A stretch of 64,000 nt of DNA from Bradyrhizobium sp. BR 10289 (GTDB taxonomy: Bacteria > Pseudomonadota > Alphaproteobacteria > Rhizobiales > Xanthobacteraceae), in NCBI RefSeq assembly GCF_019455385.1, contig NZ_JACOFR010000003.1, positions 310,001 to 374,000 on the forward strand. The letters are read 5' to 3'. Each line of letters opens with the position of its first letter. Position 1 is the stretch's first letter. Shown here piece after piece: positions 26,703 through 36,402 of the stretch. The position numbers and the translations under genes are program-made. The notes beneath the pieces are model-generated. The model searched no databases. It was given only the letters and a program-made list of their open reading frames with translations, and was not told where the DNA came from.

Positions 26703-28810
26703 GCGGCTTCGGCGACGGCCGGCGGACGCTGCCGCCACTGCCACAGCACCAGCGCTGCCGCGAGCACGAAGCCCGCGGTGTCGCTGAAGGCGAAGTCGCC
26801 GAGCAGGCAGAACGCAGCACCGAGCGCAACGGCGCGTTCGAGCAGCGTCAGCTTCGTGAACAGGAAGCCGATCGCGACCATGCCGAACAGCGCGATCGCG
26901 ACCAGCGCCTTGAAGCTCGCCAGCGCCACCGCGCCGTAGAAGCCGAGTTTAACGGCCATGGGATCGCCGGCCTGCAGCATCAAGGCCGGCGAATAGACGA
27001 AGATGAAGGGAATGACGTAGCCGGCGAGCGCGATGCGCATCGCCTCCCAGCCGATCTTGTCCGGGTTCTCCTTCGCGATCGGCGCCGCCGCGAGCGCGGC
27101 GAGCGCGACCGGCGGCGAGAGGTCGGCCATGATGCCGTAATAGAACGCGAACATGTGGCTCGCGATCAGGGGTACCCCTAACTTCGCCAGCGCCGGCGCG
27201 GCCAGCGCGGCGGTGATGATGTAGGTCGGGATGGTCGGAATGCCGGTGCCGAGCAGGATTGACAGCAGCATGGTCATGATCAGCGCCAGGAACAGGCTCT
27301 TCTCGCCGAGCCCGATCACCCAGCCGCCGAAGATGGTGCCGACGCCGGTCTGCGACATCATGCCGATGATGACGCCGACGATGGCGCAGGCCATGCCGAC
27401 GGTGATGGCGGACTTTGCGCTTTCGGCGAGCGCATCGCGGCAGTCGCGCAAGGCCTTGATGCCGCCGCGGACGAACGCGGTGATCACGATCAGGGCGACG
27501 ACGACGCTCGCGACCGGCACGATCTGGAGACCGTCACGCGACAATGCGGCGACCACCAGGGCGAGCCCGACCCAGAAGATGGAACGGACGACCATCGAGG
27601 AGGCCCCCGTCGTGATGGCGGTGCCAAGGATCAGCGCCACCGTCAGCGCGAGGCCCATGCTGCCGGCATAGAGCGGCGTGAAACCTTCGAACAGCATGTA
27701 GACCAGCGCCGCGAGCGGCAGCACGAGATACCAGCCCTTCACCAGCGCGCGCCAGGCACTCGGCGTCTCCGATTTCTTCATGCCGGTGAGGCCGTGCTTG
27801 CCGGCTTCGAGGTGCACCATCCAGAACGCGGAGGCGAAATAGAGGATTGCAGGGATCGCCGCGGCCTTGACGATCTCCGAATACTGGACGCCGAGCGTCT
27901 CCGCCATGATGAAGGCGACCGCCCCCATCACCGGCGGCATGATCTGGCCGCCCATCGACGCGGTGGCCTCGACACCCGCCGCGAAGGCGCGGCGATATCC
28001 GAACCTGATCATCAGGGGAATGGTGAACTGGCCGACGGTGACGACGTTGGCGACGCCCGAACCCGAGATCGTGCCCATCATGCCCGAGGCGAACACCGCG
28101 ACCTTGGCAGGTCCGCCGCGGGTCCTGCCGAATAGCCCGAGAGAAACGTCGGTGAAGAGCTGGATCATGCCGGCGCGCTCCAGGAACGAGCCGAACAGGA
28201 TGAACAGGAAGATGTAGGTCGCCGAGACGTAGATCGGCACGCCGTAGAAGCCTTCGGTGCCGAACGACAGATGCGTGACGATCTGGTCGAAATCATAGCC
28301 GCGATGATTCAGCGGCGACGGCAGGTACTGGCCGAAGAACCAATAGAGCAGGCAGGCGCCGCACATCAGCGGCAGCGCCGCGCCCATCAGGCGCCGCGTG
28401 CCCTCGAAGATTAGCACCGCGAGCAGCGTGCCGACGGCGAGATCGAGCCTGGTCGGATCGCCGTCGCGCGCGATCAGGTCTGCATAGAAGATCCACTGGT
28501 AGAGGCCGCAGAAGAAACCGGCCGCGCCGATCACCCAGCCGAGCGCACGGCCGGCGTTGCTCTTCGCGGTGAAGTTCGCGATCAGGCCGAAGGTGAGCAG
28601 CACCAGGAAGCCGACATGGACGCCGCGCACCACCTGGCTCGGCAGATAGTTGAAGGCGGCGACATAGAGCTGGAAGGTCGCAAAGGCGATGCCGATCCAA
28701 TAGGCGAGCGCGCCCCACCAGCCCGGGCCGAACCCCTCGGGGAAACCGTGCTCGAAATTGTCGAACTCGACCTTGATGGGCTCTGCGGTGCCCTCTGCCT
28801 TTTCCAGCAT
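26699..28810 (-). CDS. TRAP transporter fused permease (DctQM type, TAXI family)
   Basis: 703 residues with about 17-19 membrane segments. The N-terminal third is the small DctQ-like subunit (ALAYWIGIAFATFQLYVAAFNYLP) and the rest the DctM-like subunit, with FGSFLERAGMIQLFTD, GGPAKVAVFASGMMGTISGSGVANVVTVG, GGQIMPPVMGAVAFIMAE and LGTGIPTIPTYIITAALAAPAL typical of TAXI-associated fusions. It uses an ion gradient to import a carboxylate or amino-acid-like substrate captured by the TAXI binding protein encoded just upstream. The rare TTA codon occurs in AKLGVPL. Confidence 0.92.
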   Translation of the reverse strand: MLEKAEGTAEPIKVEFDNFEHGFPEGFGPGWWGALAYWIGIAFATFQLYVAAFNYLPSQVVRGVHVGFLVLLTFGLIANFTAKSNAGRALGWVIGAAGFFCGLYQWIFYADLIARDGDPTRLDLAVGTLLAVLIFEGTRRLMGAALPLMCGACLLYWFFGQYLPSPLNHRGYDFDQIVTHLSFGTEGFYGVPIYVSATYIFLFILFGSFLERAGMIQLFTDVSLGLFGRTRGGPAKVAVFASGMMGTISGSGVANVVTVGQFTIPLMIRFGYRRAFAAGVEATASMGGQIMPPVMGAVAFIMAETLGVQYSEIVKAAAIPAILYFASAFWMVHLEAGKHGLTGMKKSETPSAWRALVKGWYLVLPLAALVYMLFEGFTPLYAGSMGLALTVALILGTAITTGASSMVVRSIFWVGLALVVAALSRDGLQIVPVASVVVALIVITAFVRGGIKALRDCRDALAESAKSAITVGMACAIVGVIIGMMSQTGVGTIFGGWVIGLGEKSLFLALIMTMLLSILLGTGIPTIPTYIITAALAAPALAKLGVPLIASHMFAFYYGIMADLSPPVALAALAAAPIAKENPDKIGWEAMRIALAGYVIPFIFVYSPALMLQAGDPMAVKLGFYGAVALASFKALVAIALFGMVAIGFLFTKLTLLERAVALGAAFCLLGDFAFSDTAGFVLAAALVLWQWRQRPPAVAEAA

Positions 28811-28866
28811 CTTAATCGTCCTCAGCCCCGTAAGCGCAAACATAACACCGACGCCGCCTCCGCACA

Positions 28867-28950
28867 CGTCATGGCCGGGCTTGTCCCGGCCATCCACGGC
28901 TTACGGTGTCTCCAAGAACGTGGATGCCCGGGACAAGCCCGGGCATGACG
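28867..28950. repeat. Intergenic inverted repeat (CGTCATGGCCGGGCTTGTC type)
   Basis: CGTCATGGCCGGGCTTGTCC at the left; GGACAAGCCCGGGCATGACG at the right; inner CCATCCACG / CGTGGATG pair. It lies inside the TRAP operon, between the binding-protein gene and the permease gene, so it could form an mRNA hairpin that makes binding protein more abundant than permease. Confidence 0.8.
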
Positions 28951-28968
28951 ATACGAAGGAAGCCGATC

Positions 28969-29916
28969 TTACTTGATCAGCCCCTTTTCCTTGTAATAGC
29001 GGATCGCGCCGGGGTGCAGCGGAACCGGGCTGCCGGTGGCGGCGGTCTCGAGCTTGATCTCCTTGCCGGCGGCGTGCGCGTTCTGCAGTTCCGGCAGCGA
29101 CTCATAGACCAGCTTTGTCATTTGATAGGCGAGGTCGTCGGAGACGGCGGAGCTGGTCACGAGATAGTTCACGACAGCCGCGGTCGGCACGTCCTTGTCC
29201 TGGCCGGTATAGGTGTTGGCCGGGATGATCGCCGAGATGAAGGGCGGGCCGATCTTGTCGACGGTCTCCTTCGGCACCGACACCACCGTGATCGGGCTCG
29301 AGGTCGAGAGGTCCTTCAACGAAGCGACGCCGAGGCCGGCCGATTGCAGCGTCGCCCCTAACTGGCGGTTCTTCATGAGATCGACGGATTCGGCAAACGG
29401 CAGATATTCGACCTTGCCGAGGTCTTTGTAGCTCATGCCGGCGGCGGCGAGGATCGCGCGGGAATTCAGCTCGGTGCCCGACTTCGGCGCGCCGACCGAC
29501 AGGCTCTTGCCCTTGAGGTCCGCCAGCGTCTTGATGCCGGACTCAGTGGTCGCAACGATCTGGATGTAGTTCGGATAGATCGCGCCGATGGTCCTGAGCT
29601 TGTCGAGCTTGGTCTTGAAGCCCGCCTCCTCCTCGCCGTCCCAGGCGGCCTTGAGCGAGTCGCCCAGCGTGAACGCCAATTCGCCGCGGCCCTGCTGCAG
29701 CAGGATCAGATTCTCGACCGACGCCTTGGTGGCCTGCACCTGCGTCTTCACGTTCGGAATCTTGTCGCCGTAGATCTTCCCGATCGCGACGCCGAGCGGA
29801 TAGTAGACGCCGGAGGTGCCGCCGGTCAGCACGTTGATGAAGGATTGCGCCTGCGCGCAAGGTGCCGACGCCGCCAGGGCAAGCGCCGCGGCCACGCCGA
29901 AAATCGTCCGTTTCAT
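28969..29916 (-). CDS. TAXI-family TRAP solute-binding protein
   Basis: 315 residues with a signal peptide (MKRTIFGVAAALALAASAPCAQA-Q). TAXI signature: INVLTGGTSGVYYPLGVAIGKIY, and later KGKSLSVGAPKSGTELNSRAIL. It is a periplasmic binding protein that hands the substrate to the fused permease encoded downstream. Members bind glutamate/glutamine-like or other carboxylate ligands; the ligand here is unknown. GGGGAG ten bases upstream. The rare TTA codon occurs in RQLGATL. Confidence 0.92.
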   Translation of the reverse strand: MKRTIFGVAAALALAASAPCAQAQSFINVLTGGTSGVYYPLGVAIGKIYGDKIPNVKTQVQATKASVENLILLQQGRGELAFTLGDSLKAAWDGEEEAGFKTKLDKLRTIGAIYPNYIQIVATTESGIKTLADLKGKSLSVGAPKSGTELNSRAILAAAGMSYKDLGKVEYLPFAESVDLMKNRQLGATLQSAGLGVASLKDLSTSSPITVVSVPKETVDKIGPPFISAIIPANTYTGQDKDVPTAAVVNYLVTSSAVSDDLAYQMTKLVYESLPELQNAHAAGKEIKLETAATGSPVPLHPGAIRYYKEKGLIK

Positions 29917-30098
29917 GGTTGTTTTACTCCCCAAACCGGCGGCGAAATTGGCCGGATGAGGGATGCGGGTCAACCCGTCCAATAGTCAAAACAGGACTGC
30001 GGTAAACGGCTGTCGCGGCTCGACTTTTGGAACCCCACGGGTGCGGCGAGGTGGCGCAGTCAAGCCGCGGCGCGCACCTCGCCGTCGCCGGCAAGCCA

Positions 30099-30578
30099 TC
30101 ACTGGAACGTCATGTCCAGGCACTTGGAGATGTCGGAGCCGAGGCCGGAGGAGATGGTGATGCAGCCGCGGATCTTCTGCGCGGCCATGTCGGCGGCCCA
30201 GATCGAGTAGCCGCCGGGGCCGAAGAACGAATTGGTGTTCGGCGGCTCGGTCTCGGTGGCGTCGAAGTCGTAATGGCCGTCGGTCTCGAAGATGCGCGGC
30301 TTCTTGGTGCAGCCGCCGTCGGTCTGGACGTTGATGACTTCCTTGTTGTCGCGGGTCAGCGCCAGCGAGACCTGGCAGCGGAAATATTCCGAGGTCCTGG
30401 TGTTGAAGAGATAAGTGTAGGACTTGCAGGTCGCGGTGTTCAGCTTGCCCGGGGCAAGGCCGCGGCTGCACGAAATGCGCTGGTTGTGGCTGAGCTGGTA
30501 ATCATCTGCCCTGGCCGCGGGCGCCAGCGCCATGCACAGCAGCGCGGCAGCCCAGCAGGTTTTAATGACATGGATCAT
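30099..30578 (-). CDS. Exported protein of unknown function
   Basis: 159 residues with a Sec signal peptide (MIHVIKTCWAAALLCMALAPAARA-DD). The mature part has five cysteines (ISCSRG, ATCKSY, FRCQVS, GGCTKK, RGCITI, plus SKCLDM as a sixth) spaced as in small disulphide-bonded periplasmic proteins, and aromatic strands YTYLFNTRTSEYFRC. No family recognised. AGGGG eight bases upstream supports this ATG; the long upstream extension has no coding character. Confidence 0.65.
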   Translation of the reverse strand: MIHVIKTCWAAALLCMALAPAARADDYQLSHNQRISCSRGLAPGKLNTATCKSYTYLFNTRTSEYFRCQVSLALTRDNKEVINVQTDGGCTKKPRIFETDGHYDFDATETEPPNTNSFFGPGGYSIWAADMAAQKIRGCITISSGLGSDISKCLDMTFQ

Positions 30579-30772
30579 TCGAATCGCCCCTACCAATCTT
30601 TTTGTCGAATTGCGTTCTAGACGGAAAGCGGAACATAGTCGCGAGGGGACGAAGGGAAAATCACAAACTGTGAGGCAAGACGTGAAGCGCTGCGGCGTTT
30701 TGCGAATTGACCCGGAAACATCGTTCGTGATTTGTTCAAGGCGGGAAGCCGCAATGGCGGGGAGGATGGATG

Positions 30773-31072
30773 ATGGCATTTTCAACGAAGACATTTGCAC
30801 TCGCATTGGTGCTGGGCGCATTCGCGGCTCCTGCATCGGCGCAAGCCCAGGCGACGCCCTGGGAGCTCAAGCCCGACACCGGCTATGCCTATGACAAGGA
30901 CGGCAAGACCTTCTCCTACAAGATGGGCACCAACAATGCCGGCGATCTCTTGAAGGGCGCCAAGAAGGTGCCGAAGGGCACGCTGTTCTTCATCGGCCAG
31001 AACGGCCAGCTCTACATGCGCAGCGGCCCGTATCTCGAAGGCGACGGCACGTTCAAGTTCGGGTCGAATTAG
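30773..31072 (+). CDS. Small exported protein of unknown function
   Basis: 99 residues with a signal peptide (MAFSTKTFALALVLGAFAAPASA-Q). Mature part about 75 residues: WELKPDTGYAYDKDGKTFSYKMG, KGAKKVPKGTLFFIGQNGQLYMRSGPYL. The basic, Gly/Tyr-rich pattern is shared by small rhizobial periplasmic proteins without known role. GGAGG lies seven bases before the second of two adjacent ATGs, so that one is preferred; the first ATG is only four bases away from it. A 6-bp hairpin AGAGCG-CCA-CGCTCT follows the stop. Confidence 0.7.
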   Translation: MAFSTKTFALALVLGAFAAPASAQAQATPWELKPDTGYAYDKDGKTFSYKMGTNNAGDLLKGAKKVPKGTLFFIGQNGQLYMRSGPYLEGDGTFKFGSN

Positions 31073-31091
31073 CAAGAGCGCCACGCTCTCG

Positions 31092-31197
31092 GTGTCATCG
31101 TCCGCGAAGGCGGACGATCCAGTATTCCAGAGGCCGTTGTGATTGAACCGAGAAGCCGCGGCGTACTGGATGCCCCGGTCAAGCCGGGGCATGACGG
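31092..31197. repeat. Interspersed palindromic repeat, family B (copy 4)
   Basis: GTGTCATCGTCCGCG ... CCGGGGCATGACGG, with the shared GATTGAACCGAGAAGCCGCG and GCGTACTGGATGCC blocks seen in the other copies. Confidence 0.8.
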
Positions 31198-31221
31198 CGG
31201 AGGATTTGGCAGGGCGAAGGG

Positions 31222-32436
31222 CTAAAACGCCGCCGTCAGTTCCTTCGCGCCGGGCTTGCTGCTGTTGAAGTCCATCCGCTCGTCCGTCACCGCGAGCAGC
31301 TTCGCCACCGTGTTGTGGCGGATCGCGACCGGGTTGCGCTCGTAGCCGCCGCGCTGGAAGAAGTTTGAGGTCGGCACCTGCTCGCGCATCGCCTGCGGCA
31401 TCGTCACCATGTCGAGCCCGGTGCCGTCGCCGGTGAGGTTCATCATCTCGAGCTCGGCGGCGGTGAGCGGGCGCATGTAACCCTTGGCGCGCGCGAACAG
31501 CACCGATGTCAAGAGCTTGTGGGTCTGCAGCATCGGGCCGATGTCGATGTCGAGCACCATCGCATGCATGGCCCAGCCCTGCGCGGTGTTGCCGATCTTC
31601 TCGTGCTCCGACCAGGTGTCGGGCACCGCCTTGGCATGCGCCACCATCTTCTTCAGCACGGCGAGCTTGTGCTCGAGTGCCTGCCGCGGCGGGCCTGAGG
31701 TCTTCGCAACCTTGTCGGAGAGCGCGCGGATGAATTCGTGGCCCTGCTCGGCGAGCAGCTCGACACTGTTGGTCGTCAGCAGCTGGTTGTAGCCCATCGC
31801 GGTCGAGATCGCGCGCTTGCCGCCATGCTCGATGCCGGCCTGCACGTCGTAGCTGCCGGTGCCGCCGGTCTCGAACGAATAGACCCGCACCGCCTGCTCG
31901 CGCGTCAGGCCGGACGCGAGCGCGTAGCGCGCATAGGCACGCTTGAACTCGACCTCGCTCGCGGGCCGCTGCGGCGTGAACTGGTACAGCTCCTGCGCGG
32001 CACGCAGGAGATCGGCGACGACGGGAATGGGCTTTCGCTCGGGGCGTTCCGGGGTCTGCTCCGGCTCCGGATTCACCGGCCGCTTCGGCCCGGTGTAGAG
32101 CGGCGGGTGCTCCAGCACGTAATCGTCGAGCGTGATCTGCTGTCCGCTGCGCCGCTTGGCGTTGCGGCCTTTCCGCTTCTCGGAGATCTGGCTCCAATAG
32201 GCGCCGGCTTCCTCCTCGAAGGCTGCGCGCGCAGCCTGATATTCCTGCAGCTTGCGGCGATATTCGAGCACGGCGGGCGATGCGCCACCTTGCGTGAAAA
32301 ACTGCGACAGCAGCTGGGCATTGGCATTGCGGACGGCCGGCGGCAGAACATCGGCCTCGCCGCCGCGCGCAGCGGGCGCAAGCAGGACGAGCGCCAGTGG
32401 AACCAGCCTCACGGCATGTCGAATCGAATGATGCAT
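31222..32436 (-). CDS. Exported protein with possible lysozyme-like domain
   Basis: 404 residues. Signal peptide at the N-terminus (RHAVRLVPLALVLLAPAARG). Residues about 40-140 are charged and Pro-rich. From about 165 on, YARYALASGLTREQAVRVYSFETGGTGSYDVQAG and KRAISTAMGYNQLLTTNSVELL look like the Glu-containing active-site region and the following substrate-groove motif (A-x-G-x-x-Q) of lytic transglycosylase-type folds. The E-T-G-G sequence would carry the catalytic acid. This is pattern resemblance only; no family was confirmed. Residues 250-400 contain no other motif that I recognise. Monocistronic. Confidence 0.6.
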   Translation of the reverse strand: MHHSIRHAVRLVPLALVLLAPAARGGEADVLPPAVRNANAQLLSQFFTQGGASPAVLEYRRKLQEYQAARAAFEEEAGAYWSQISEKRKGRNAKRRSGQQITLDDYVLEHPPLYTGPKRPVNPEPEQTPERPERKPIPVVADLLRAAQELYQFTPQRPASEVEFKRAYARYALASGLTREQAVRVYSFETGGTGSYDVQAGIEHGGKRAISTAMGYNQLLTTNSVELLAEQGHEFIRALSDKVAKTSGPPRQALEHKLAVLKKMVAHAKAVPDTWSEHEKIGNTAQGWAMHAMVLDIDIGPMLQTHKLLTSVLFARAKGYMRPLTAAELEMMNLTGDGTGLDMVTMPQAMREQVPTSNFFQRGGYERNPVAIRHNTVAKLLAVTDERMDFNSSKPGAKELTAAF

Positions 32437-32509
32437 GCTGCCCTCTTAGCAGGCATCCGGTAACCGTCACGTTAACGCGCCGTTTACCTCTTTTTTTAAG
32501 CTCCTTGGG

Positions 32510-33136
32510 TCACTTCCAGGCGAACACCGGCTGTTCCAGCTCGGTGACGCGGGTGTGCCGCCCCGCCAGCACCTCGCGGAACTGATAGATCAGCGCCGCC
32601 GTCGGCGCATGGATCAGGCTCATCCGGTGATGGAAGCGGATCACGCGGCGGGTGCTCTCGGGGATGACCGTGAAGTCGAAGGCGTCGTCGCGCTCGATCG
32701 TCGCAAGCGCGATGCGGTGGACCGAGGCGACCTCGTCCGGGTTGGGCGTGATCGCGGCACTGTCCGCGGCCCAGACCACGACCGGCGTGATCAGATAGCC
32801 AGACCGCGTCGGATAATCGTCGAGCGTGCCGAGTACGTCGGCGCCCGTGAGGCGCAGGCCAAGCTCCTCGTCGAGCTCGCGCAGTGCGGCCTCGACCGGC
32901 GTCTCGCCGGCATCGCAGCGTCCGCCCGGCAGCGCCCATTGGCCGCGATGGGCGCGTAAGTGCGATGCACGCAGCGTCAGCAGCAACGCGGTGTCACCGC
33001 CCTCGCCGGCTGCTGTCAGCGCGACTGCCACCGCGGCGCGCTTCAGCGCCGAGGTGGCATCATCCTGCGGCAGCCGCGTGAAGGCGGCGCAAGCAGCCGC
33101 GATATTCCGCCGTGTGGCATCGTCGAACGGTCTCAT
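32510..33136 (-). CDS. Nudix hydrolase, probable CoA pyrophosphatase
   Basis: 208 residues. Nudix box [23 protein letters not shown] at about 72-94 satisfies G-x5-E-x7-R-E-L-x-E-E-x-G. Just before it, [23 protein letters not shown] matches the L-L-T-x-R-x-x-x-L-R-x-H-x-G-Q block that marks CoA pyrophosphatases, which cut CoA to 3',5'-ADP and phosphopantetheine. Divergent from a thioesterase gene 60 bp away; both act on CoA species, so joint regulation is plausible. Confidence 0.88.
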   Translation of the reverse strand: MRPFDDATRRNIAAACAAFTRLPQDDATSALKRAAVAVALTAAGEGGDTALLLTLRASHLRAHRGQWALPGGRCDAGETPVEAALRELDEELGLRLTGADVLGTLDDYPTRSGYLITPVVVWAADSAAITPNPDEVASVHRIALATIERDDAFDFTVIPESTRRVIRFHHRMSLIHAPTAALIYQFREVLAGRHTRVTELEQPVFAWK

Positions 33137-33195
33137 GATGCTTGACTACACCACGTCCGCCCCCGATGAAATGAGGTCGCAAGGCCCGCACAGGA

Positions 33196-33633
33196 ATGGA
33201 CGACGAGATGACGAACAAGGCCGCCGCAAGGCTCAAATCGGAGGGCTGGAGCGTCCTCGAGACCACGGGCTTCCTGCACCTGATCGGCCCGTTGTGGGAG
33301 CGCAAGGTCGACGGCCAGTATGAATTCGCGCTCGCGACCGAGGACAAACACCACAACCGCCGCGGCCTGGTCCAGGGCGGCGTGATGATGACCTTCGCCG
33401 ACCGCACCTGCGGCATGACCGCCCGCTACACCTCCGGCAAGGAGTTCATGGCGACGGTGCAGCTCGACACGCATTTCGTCGAAGCCGGCCAGATCGGCGA
33501 CATCCTGATCTCCCGCCCGCGCGTGGTGCGCTCGACCCGCAGCCTGATCTTCATGAGCACTGAGGTGACAGTGGACGATCGCTGCATCGTGATGGCGAAC
33601 GGCGTGTTCAAGATTTTGAAGGGGCCGGCGTAG
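33196..33633 (+). CDS. PaaI-like hotdog-fold thioesterase
   Basis: 145 residues, single hotdog domain. Family block: HHNRRGLVQGGVMMTFADRTCGMTAR, with the helix carrying the catalytic acidic residue region (V-Q-G-G-x-x-M-T-F-A-D), then TVQLDTHFVEAGQIGD. It hydrolyses acyl-CoA thioesters; acyl specificity cannot be read from sequence. Divergently arranged with the CoA pyrophosphatase gene. Confidence 0.85.
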   Translation: MDDEMTNKAAARLKSEGWSVLETTGFLHLIGPLWERKVDGQYEFALATEDKHHNRRGLVQGGVMMTFADRTCGMTARYTSGKEFMATVQLDTHFVEAGQIGDILISRPRVVRSTRSLIFMSTEVTVDDRCIVMANGVFKILKGPA

Positions 33634-33676
33634 GGGCGCACTGTAAGGCGGCCACCGCAGCTCACGACACCCACCA

Positions 33677-33781
33677 CTGTCATTCCCCGCGAAGGCGGGG
33701 AATCCAGTACGCCGCGGCTTCTCGGCTCCATCACTGCTGCCTCTGGAATACTGGATCGGCCGCCTTCGCGGACGATGACAG
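33677..33781. repeat. Interspersed palindromic repeat, family B (copy 5)
   Basis: CTGTCATTCCCCGCGAAGG ... CCTTCGCGGACGATGACAG with GTACGCCGCGGCTTCTCGG and ATACTGGATCGG blocks as in the other copies. Confidence 0.8.
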
Positions 33782-33875
33782 CGGAGGACGCATCTCTGGA
33801 TTACTTCGCTGCACTCGCAATGACGGGATGAGACGGCTATGCTGACACTCGACTGAAGCGTTGAGGAAACAGCCT

Positions 33876-34886
33876 ATGCAATACCGCCAGCTCGGCCGCT
33901 CTGGCCTGAAAGTTTCGCCGATCTGTCTGGGCACCATGATGTTCGGCGGGCCGACCGATGAGGCCGCATCAAAACGGATCATCGACAAGGCGCATGGCGC
34001 GGGAATCAACTTCATCGATACCGCGGACGCTTACTCAAAAGGTGCCTCCGAAGAGGTCGTCGGGCGTGCCATCGCAAGCAGCCGCAACGCGTGGGTGCTC
34101 GCGACCAAGCTCGCTAATCCAATGGGCGATGATCCCAACCGTGTCGGCCTGTCGCGCCGCTGGGTGTTGCGGGCCGCCGAGGAGAGCCTGAAGCGGCTCG
34201 GCACCGACCACATCGACATCTACTACCTGCACAAGGAAGACCACGCGACGCCGCTCGAAGAGACCGTGCGCGCGATGGGCGACCTGATCCGCGCCGGCAA
34301 GGTGCGCTATTTCGGCGTCTCGAACTACCGCGCCTGGCGCGTCGCCGAGATCTGCAACATCTGCGACCGCCTCGGCATCGATCGTCCCGCGGTGAGCCAG
34401 CCCTATTACAACGCGATGAACCGCATGCCGGAGGTCGAACATTTTCCGGCCTGCTCTTACTACGGCCTCGGCATCGTGCCCTACAGCCCGCTGGCGCGCG
34501 GCGTGCTCACCGGCAAGTACAGGCCGGATGCCGCCCCCGACAAGGAGACGCGTGCGGGGCGCAACGACACCCGGATGATGCAGACCGAGTGGCGGCCGGA
34601 ATCGCTTCAGCTCGCGCAGGAGATCAAGAGCCACGCCGAGAAGAAGGGCATCACCGCCGGCCAGTTCGCGGTCGGCTGGGTGCTGAACTCGGCCTTCGTC
34701 TCCTCGATCGTCGCAGGTCCCCGCACCGAGGAGCAGTGGGACGGCTATATCAGCGCCCTCGATTATCGCTTCACCGCCGACGACGAAGCGCTGATCGACC
34801 GCCTGGTCGTGCCCGGCCATCCCTCGACGCCGGGCTACAATGACCCCGCCTATCCGATCGAAGGCCGCCGCGCGCGGACGGCGTGA
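33876..34886 (+). CDS. Aldo/keto reductase
   Basis: 336 residues, (beta/alpha)8 NADPH-dependent reductase. The full catalytic tetrad is present: Asp48 and Tyr53 (FIDTADAYSKG), Lys78 (VLATKLAN) and His119 (IYYLHKED). GLSRRWVLRAAEESLKRLGTDHIDIYYLH is the family block. GAGGA eight bases upstream of the ATG. Substrate unknown. The next gene starts 15 bp after the stop and is probably in the same operon. Confidence 0.9.
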   Translation: MQYRQLGRSGLKVSPICLGTMMFGGPTDEAASKRIIDKAHGAGINFIDTADAYSKGASEEVVGRAIASSRNAWVLATKLANPMGDDPNRVGLSRRWVLRAAEESLKRLGTDHIDIYYLHKEDHATPLEETVRAMGDLIRAGKVRYFGVSNYRAWRVAEICNICDRLGIDRPAVSQPYYNAMNRMPEVEHFPACSYYGLGIVPYSPLARGVLTGKYRPDAAPDKETRAGRNDTRMMQTEWRPESLQLAQEIKSHAEKKGITAGQFAVGWVLNSAFVSSIVAGPRTEEQWDGYISALDYRFTADDEALIDRLVVPGHPSTPGYNDPAYPIEGRRARTA

Positions 34887-34901
34887 GCGCGGGAGAGAAC
34901 G

Positions 34902-36215
34902 ATGGCGCATGACGACCGCTACGGCCTGCCGCTCTCAACTTCGTCACACGAGGCGGCAAGCGCCTATCGCGAGGGCGTCGACCTCATGCTGGCGGGATGG
35001 ACCGGCACGGCGGAGATGCTGGAGCGCGCCATCGCGACCGATCCGGATTTCGCGCTGGCCCACATCGCTCGCGCCCGCGTGCACGCTTTCTACCAGCAGG
35101 GCGATCTCGCGCGGCAGAAGGCGGCTCTCGCGCGCGAGCTCGTCGCCAGGCGCGGCACGGAGCGCGAGCGCTCGCACGTCGAGACGCTGGCGCTCGCGAT
35201 TGAAGGCCGACTGCCCGAGGCGATCGCCGCGATGCGCGAGCATATCGGGGCATGGCCGCGCGATGCATTGGTGTTGTCGCTGCCGCTCGGCGCGTTCGGC
35301 CTGTTCGCCTTCTCCGGCATGGCCGATCACGACCGCGCCCGGCACGAGCTGTGTCAGAGCGTCGCGCATCATTATGGCGAGGACTGGTGGTTCCTCACCA
35401 TGTCCGGCTGGGCGATGACCGAGAACGGCGACGTCGCGCGCGGCCGCGCCGTCACCGAGCGCGGCTTCAACCTGCGCCGGCAGAATGCTCACGCCGCACA
35501 CGCGGTGCTGCATGCGATGTTCGAGGACGGCTCGATCGACGACGCCGACCGCCTCGTCGACGAATGGATCCCGTCATACGATCGCGCCGGCATCCTGCAT
35601 GGCCACATCCGCTGGCACCAGGCGCTCGGCGCGCTCGAGCATGGCGATGCGGCGCGTGCGCTCAAAATCTATGCCGACGTTCTTCAGCCCTCGGCCACTC
35701 ATGCGCCCCCGCTCAACGTCGTCACCGACGGCGCCTCGCTGCTCTGGCGCCTCTCAGCCTATGGCCATGCCGTGCCGAAGCCGCTGTGGCTCGAGGCAGA
35801 CGCCGCCGCGCAAAAACTGTTCCCGAAATCGAGCCTGCCATTCGCCGACGTTCACATGGCGCTGTTCGCCGCCGCGACGCAGAATCGCGACGCCCTCGCC
35901 GCGCGCCTTGCGGCAATCGAGCAGCGGCTCGCCGATGGCAAGCTGCCGGCGGGCTCCGTGGTGCCGGCGATCTGCCGCGCGCTCGTCGCATTCGCGGACG
36001 AGGATTACGCGTCATGCGTGCAAACGCTCGCACCCGTGCTCGGCGAGGTCGTGCGCATCGGCGGCAGCCATGCCCAGCGCGAGCTGATCGAGGACACCTT
36101 TATCATCGCCCTCATGCGCAGCGGCGATCTCCCCCGGGCCCGCGCCATGCTCGACGCCCGCCTGCACCGCCGGCCGTCGCTGCGCGATAGGCGCTGGCAG
36201 GCCGCCATGCACTAG
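34902..36215 (+). CDS. Tetratricopeptide-repeat protein, StaR-like
   Basis: 437 residues with no signal peptide, so cytoplasmic. Helical repeats run through most of the protein: AYREGVDLMLAGWTGTAEMLERAIATDPDFALAHIARAR at the N-terminus is a clear TPR pair. The overall type (long superhelix with HYGEDWWFLTMSGWAMTENGDVARG and HGHIRWHQALGALEHGD) matches StaR-like TPR proteins, which have no established general function. It is likely co-transcribed with the aldo/keto reductase (15-bp gap, GGGAGA before its ATG), so it may scaffold or regulate it. Confidence 0.78.
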   Translation: MAHDDRYGLPLSTSSHEAASAYREGVDLMLAGWTGTAEMLERAIATDPDFALAHIARARVHAFYQQGDLARQKAALARELVARRGTERERSHVETLALAIEGRLPEAIAAMREHIGAWPRDALVLSLPLGAFGLFAFSGMADHDRARHELCQSVAHHYGEDWWFLTMSGWAMTENGDVARGRAVTERGFNLRRQNAHAAHAVLHAMFEDGSIDDADRLVDEWIPSYDRAGILHGHIRWHQALGALEHGDAARALKIYADVLQPSATHAPPLNVVTDGASLLWRLSAYGHAVPKPLWLEADAAAQKLFPKSSLPFADVHMALFAAATQNRDALAARLAAIEQRLADGKLPAGSVVPAICRALVAFADEDYASCVQTLAPVLGEVVRIGGSHAQRELIEDTFIIALMRSGDLPRARAMLDARLHRRPSLRDRRWQAAMH

Positions 36216-36402
36216 CTTTGCCACGAAAAAAACATCGGCCTGACGGCAAGTGCCTACGGGACGGATGGGGCGATCGGGGGCGAATCGCCAGGGGTGGCGC
36301 GGTGGTATTCCAGGCGGGCTTGGCTGAACAAACGGGATCGCAACCAATTTGCGGTTCGATGGTTATTGCGCGGAACTTTTCCGCCACCGTGGCCTCTGGC
36401 AT

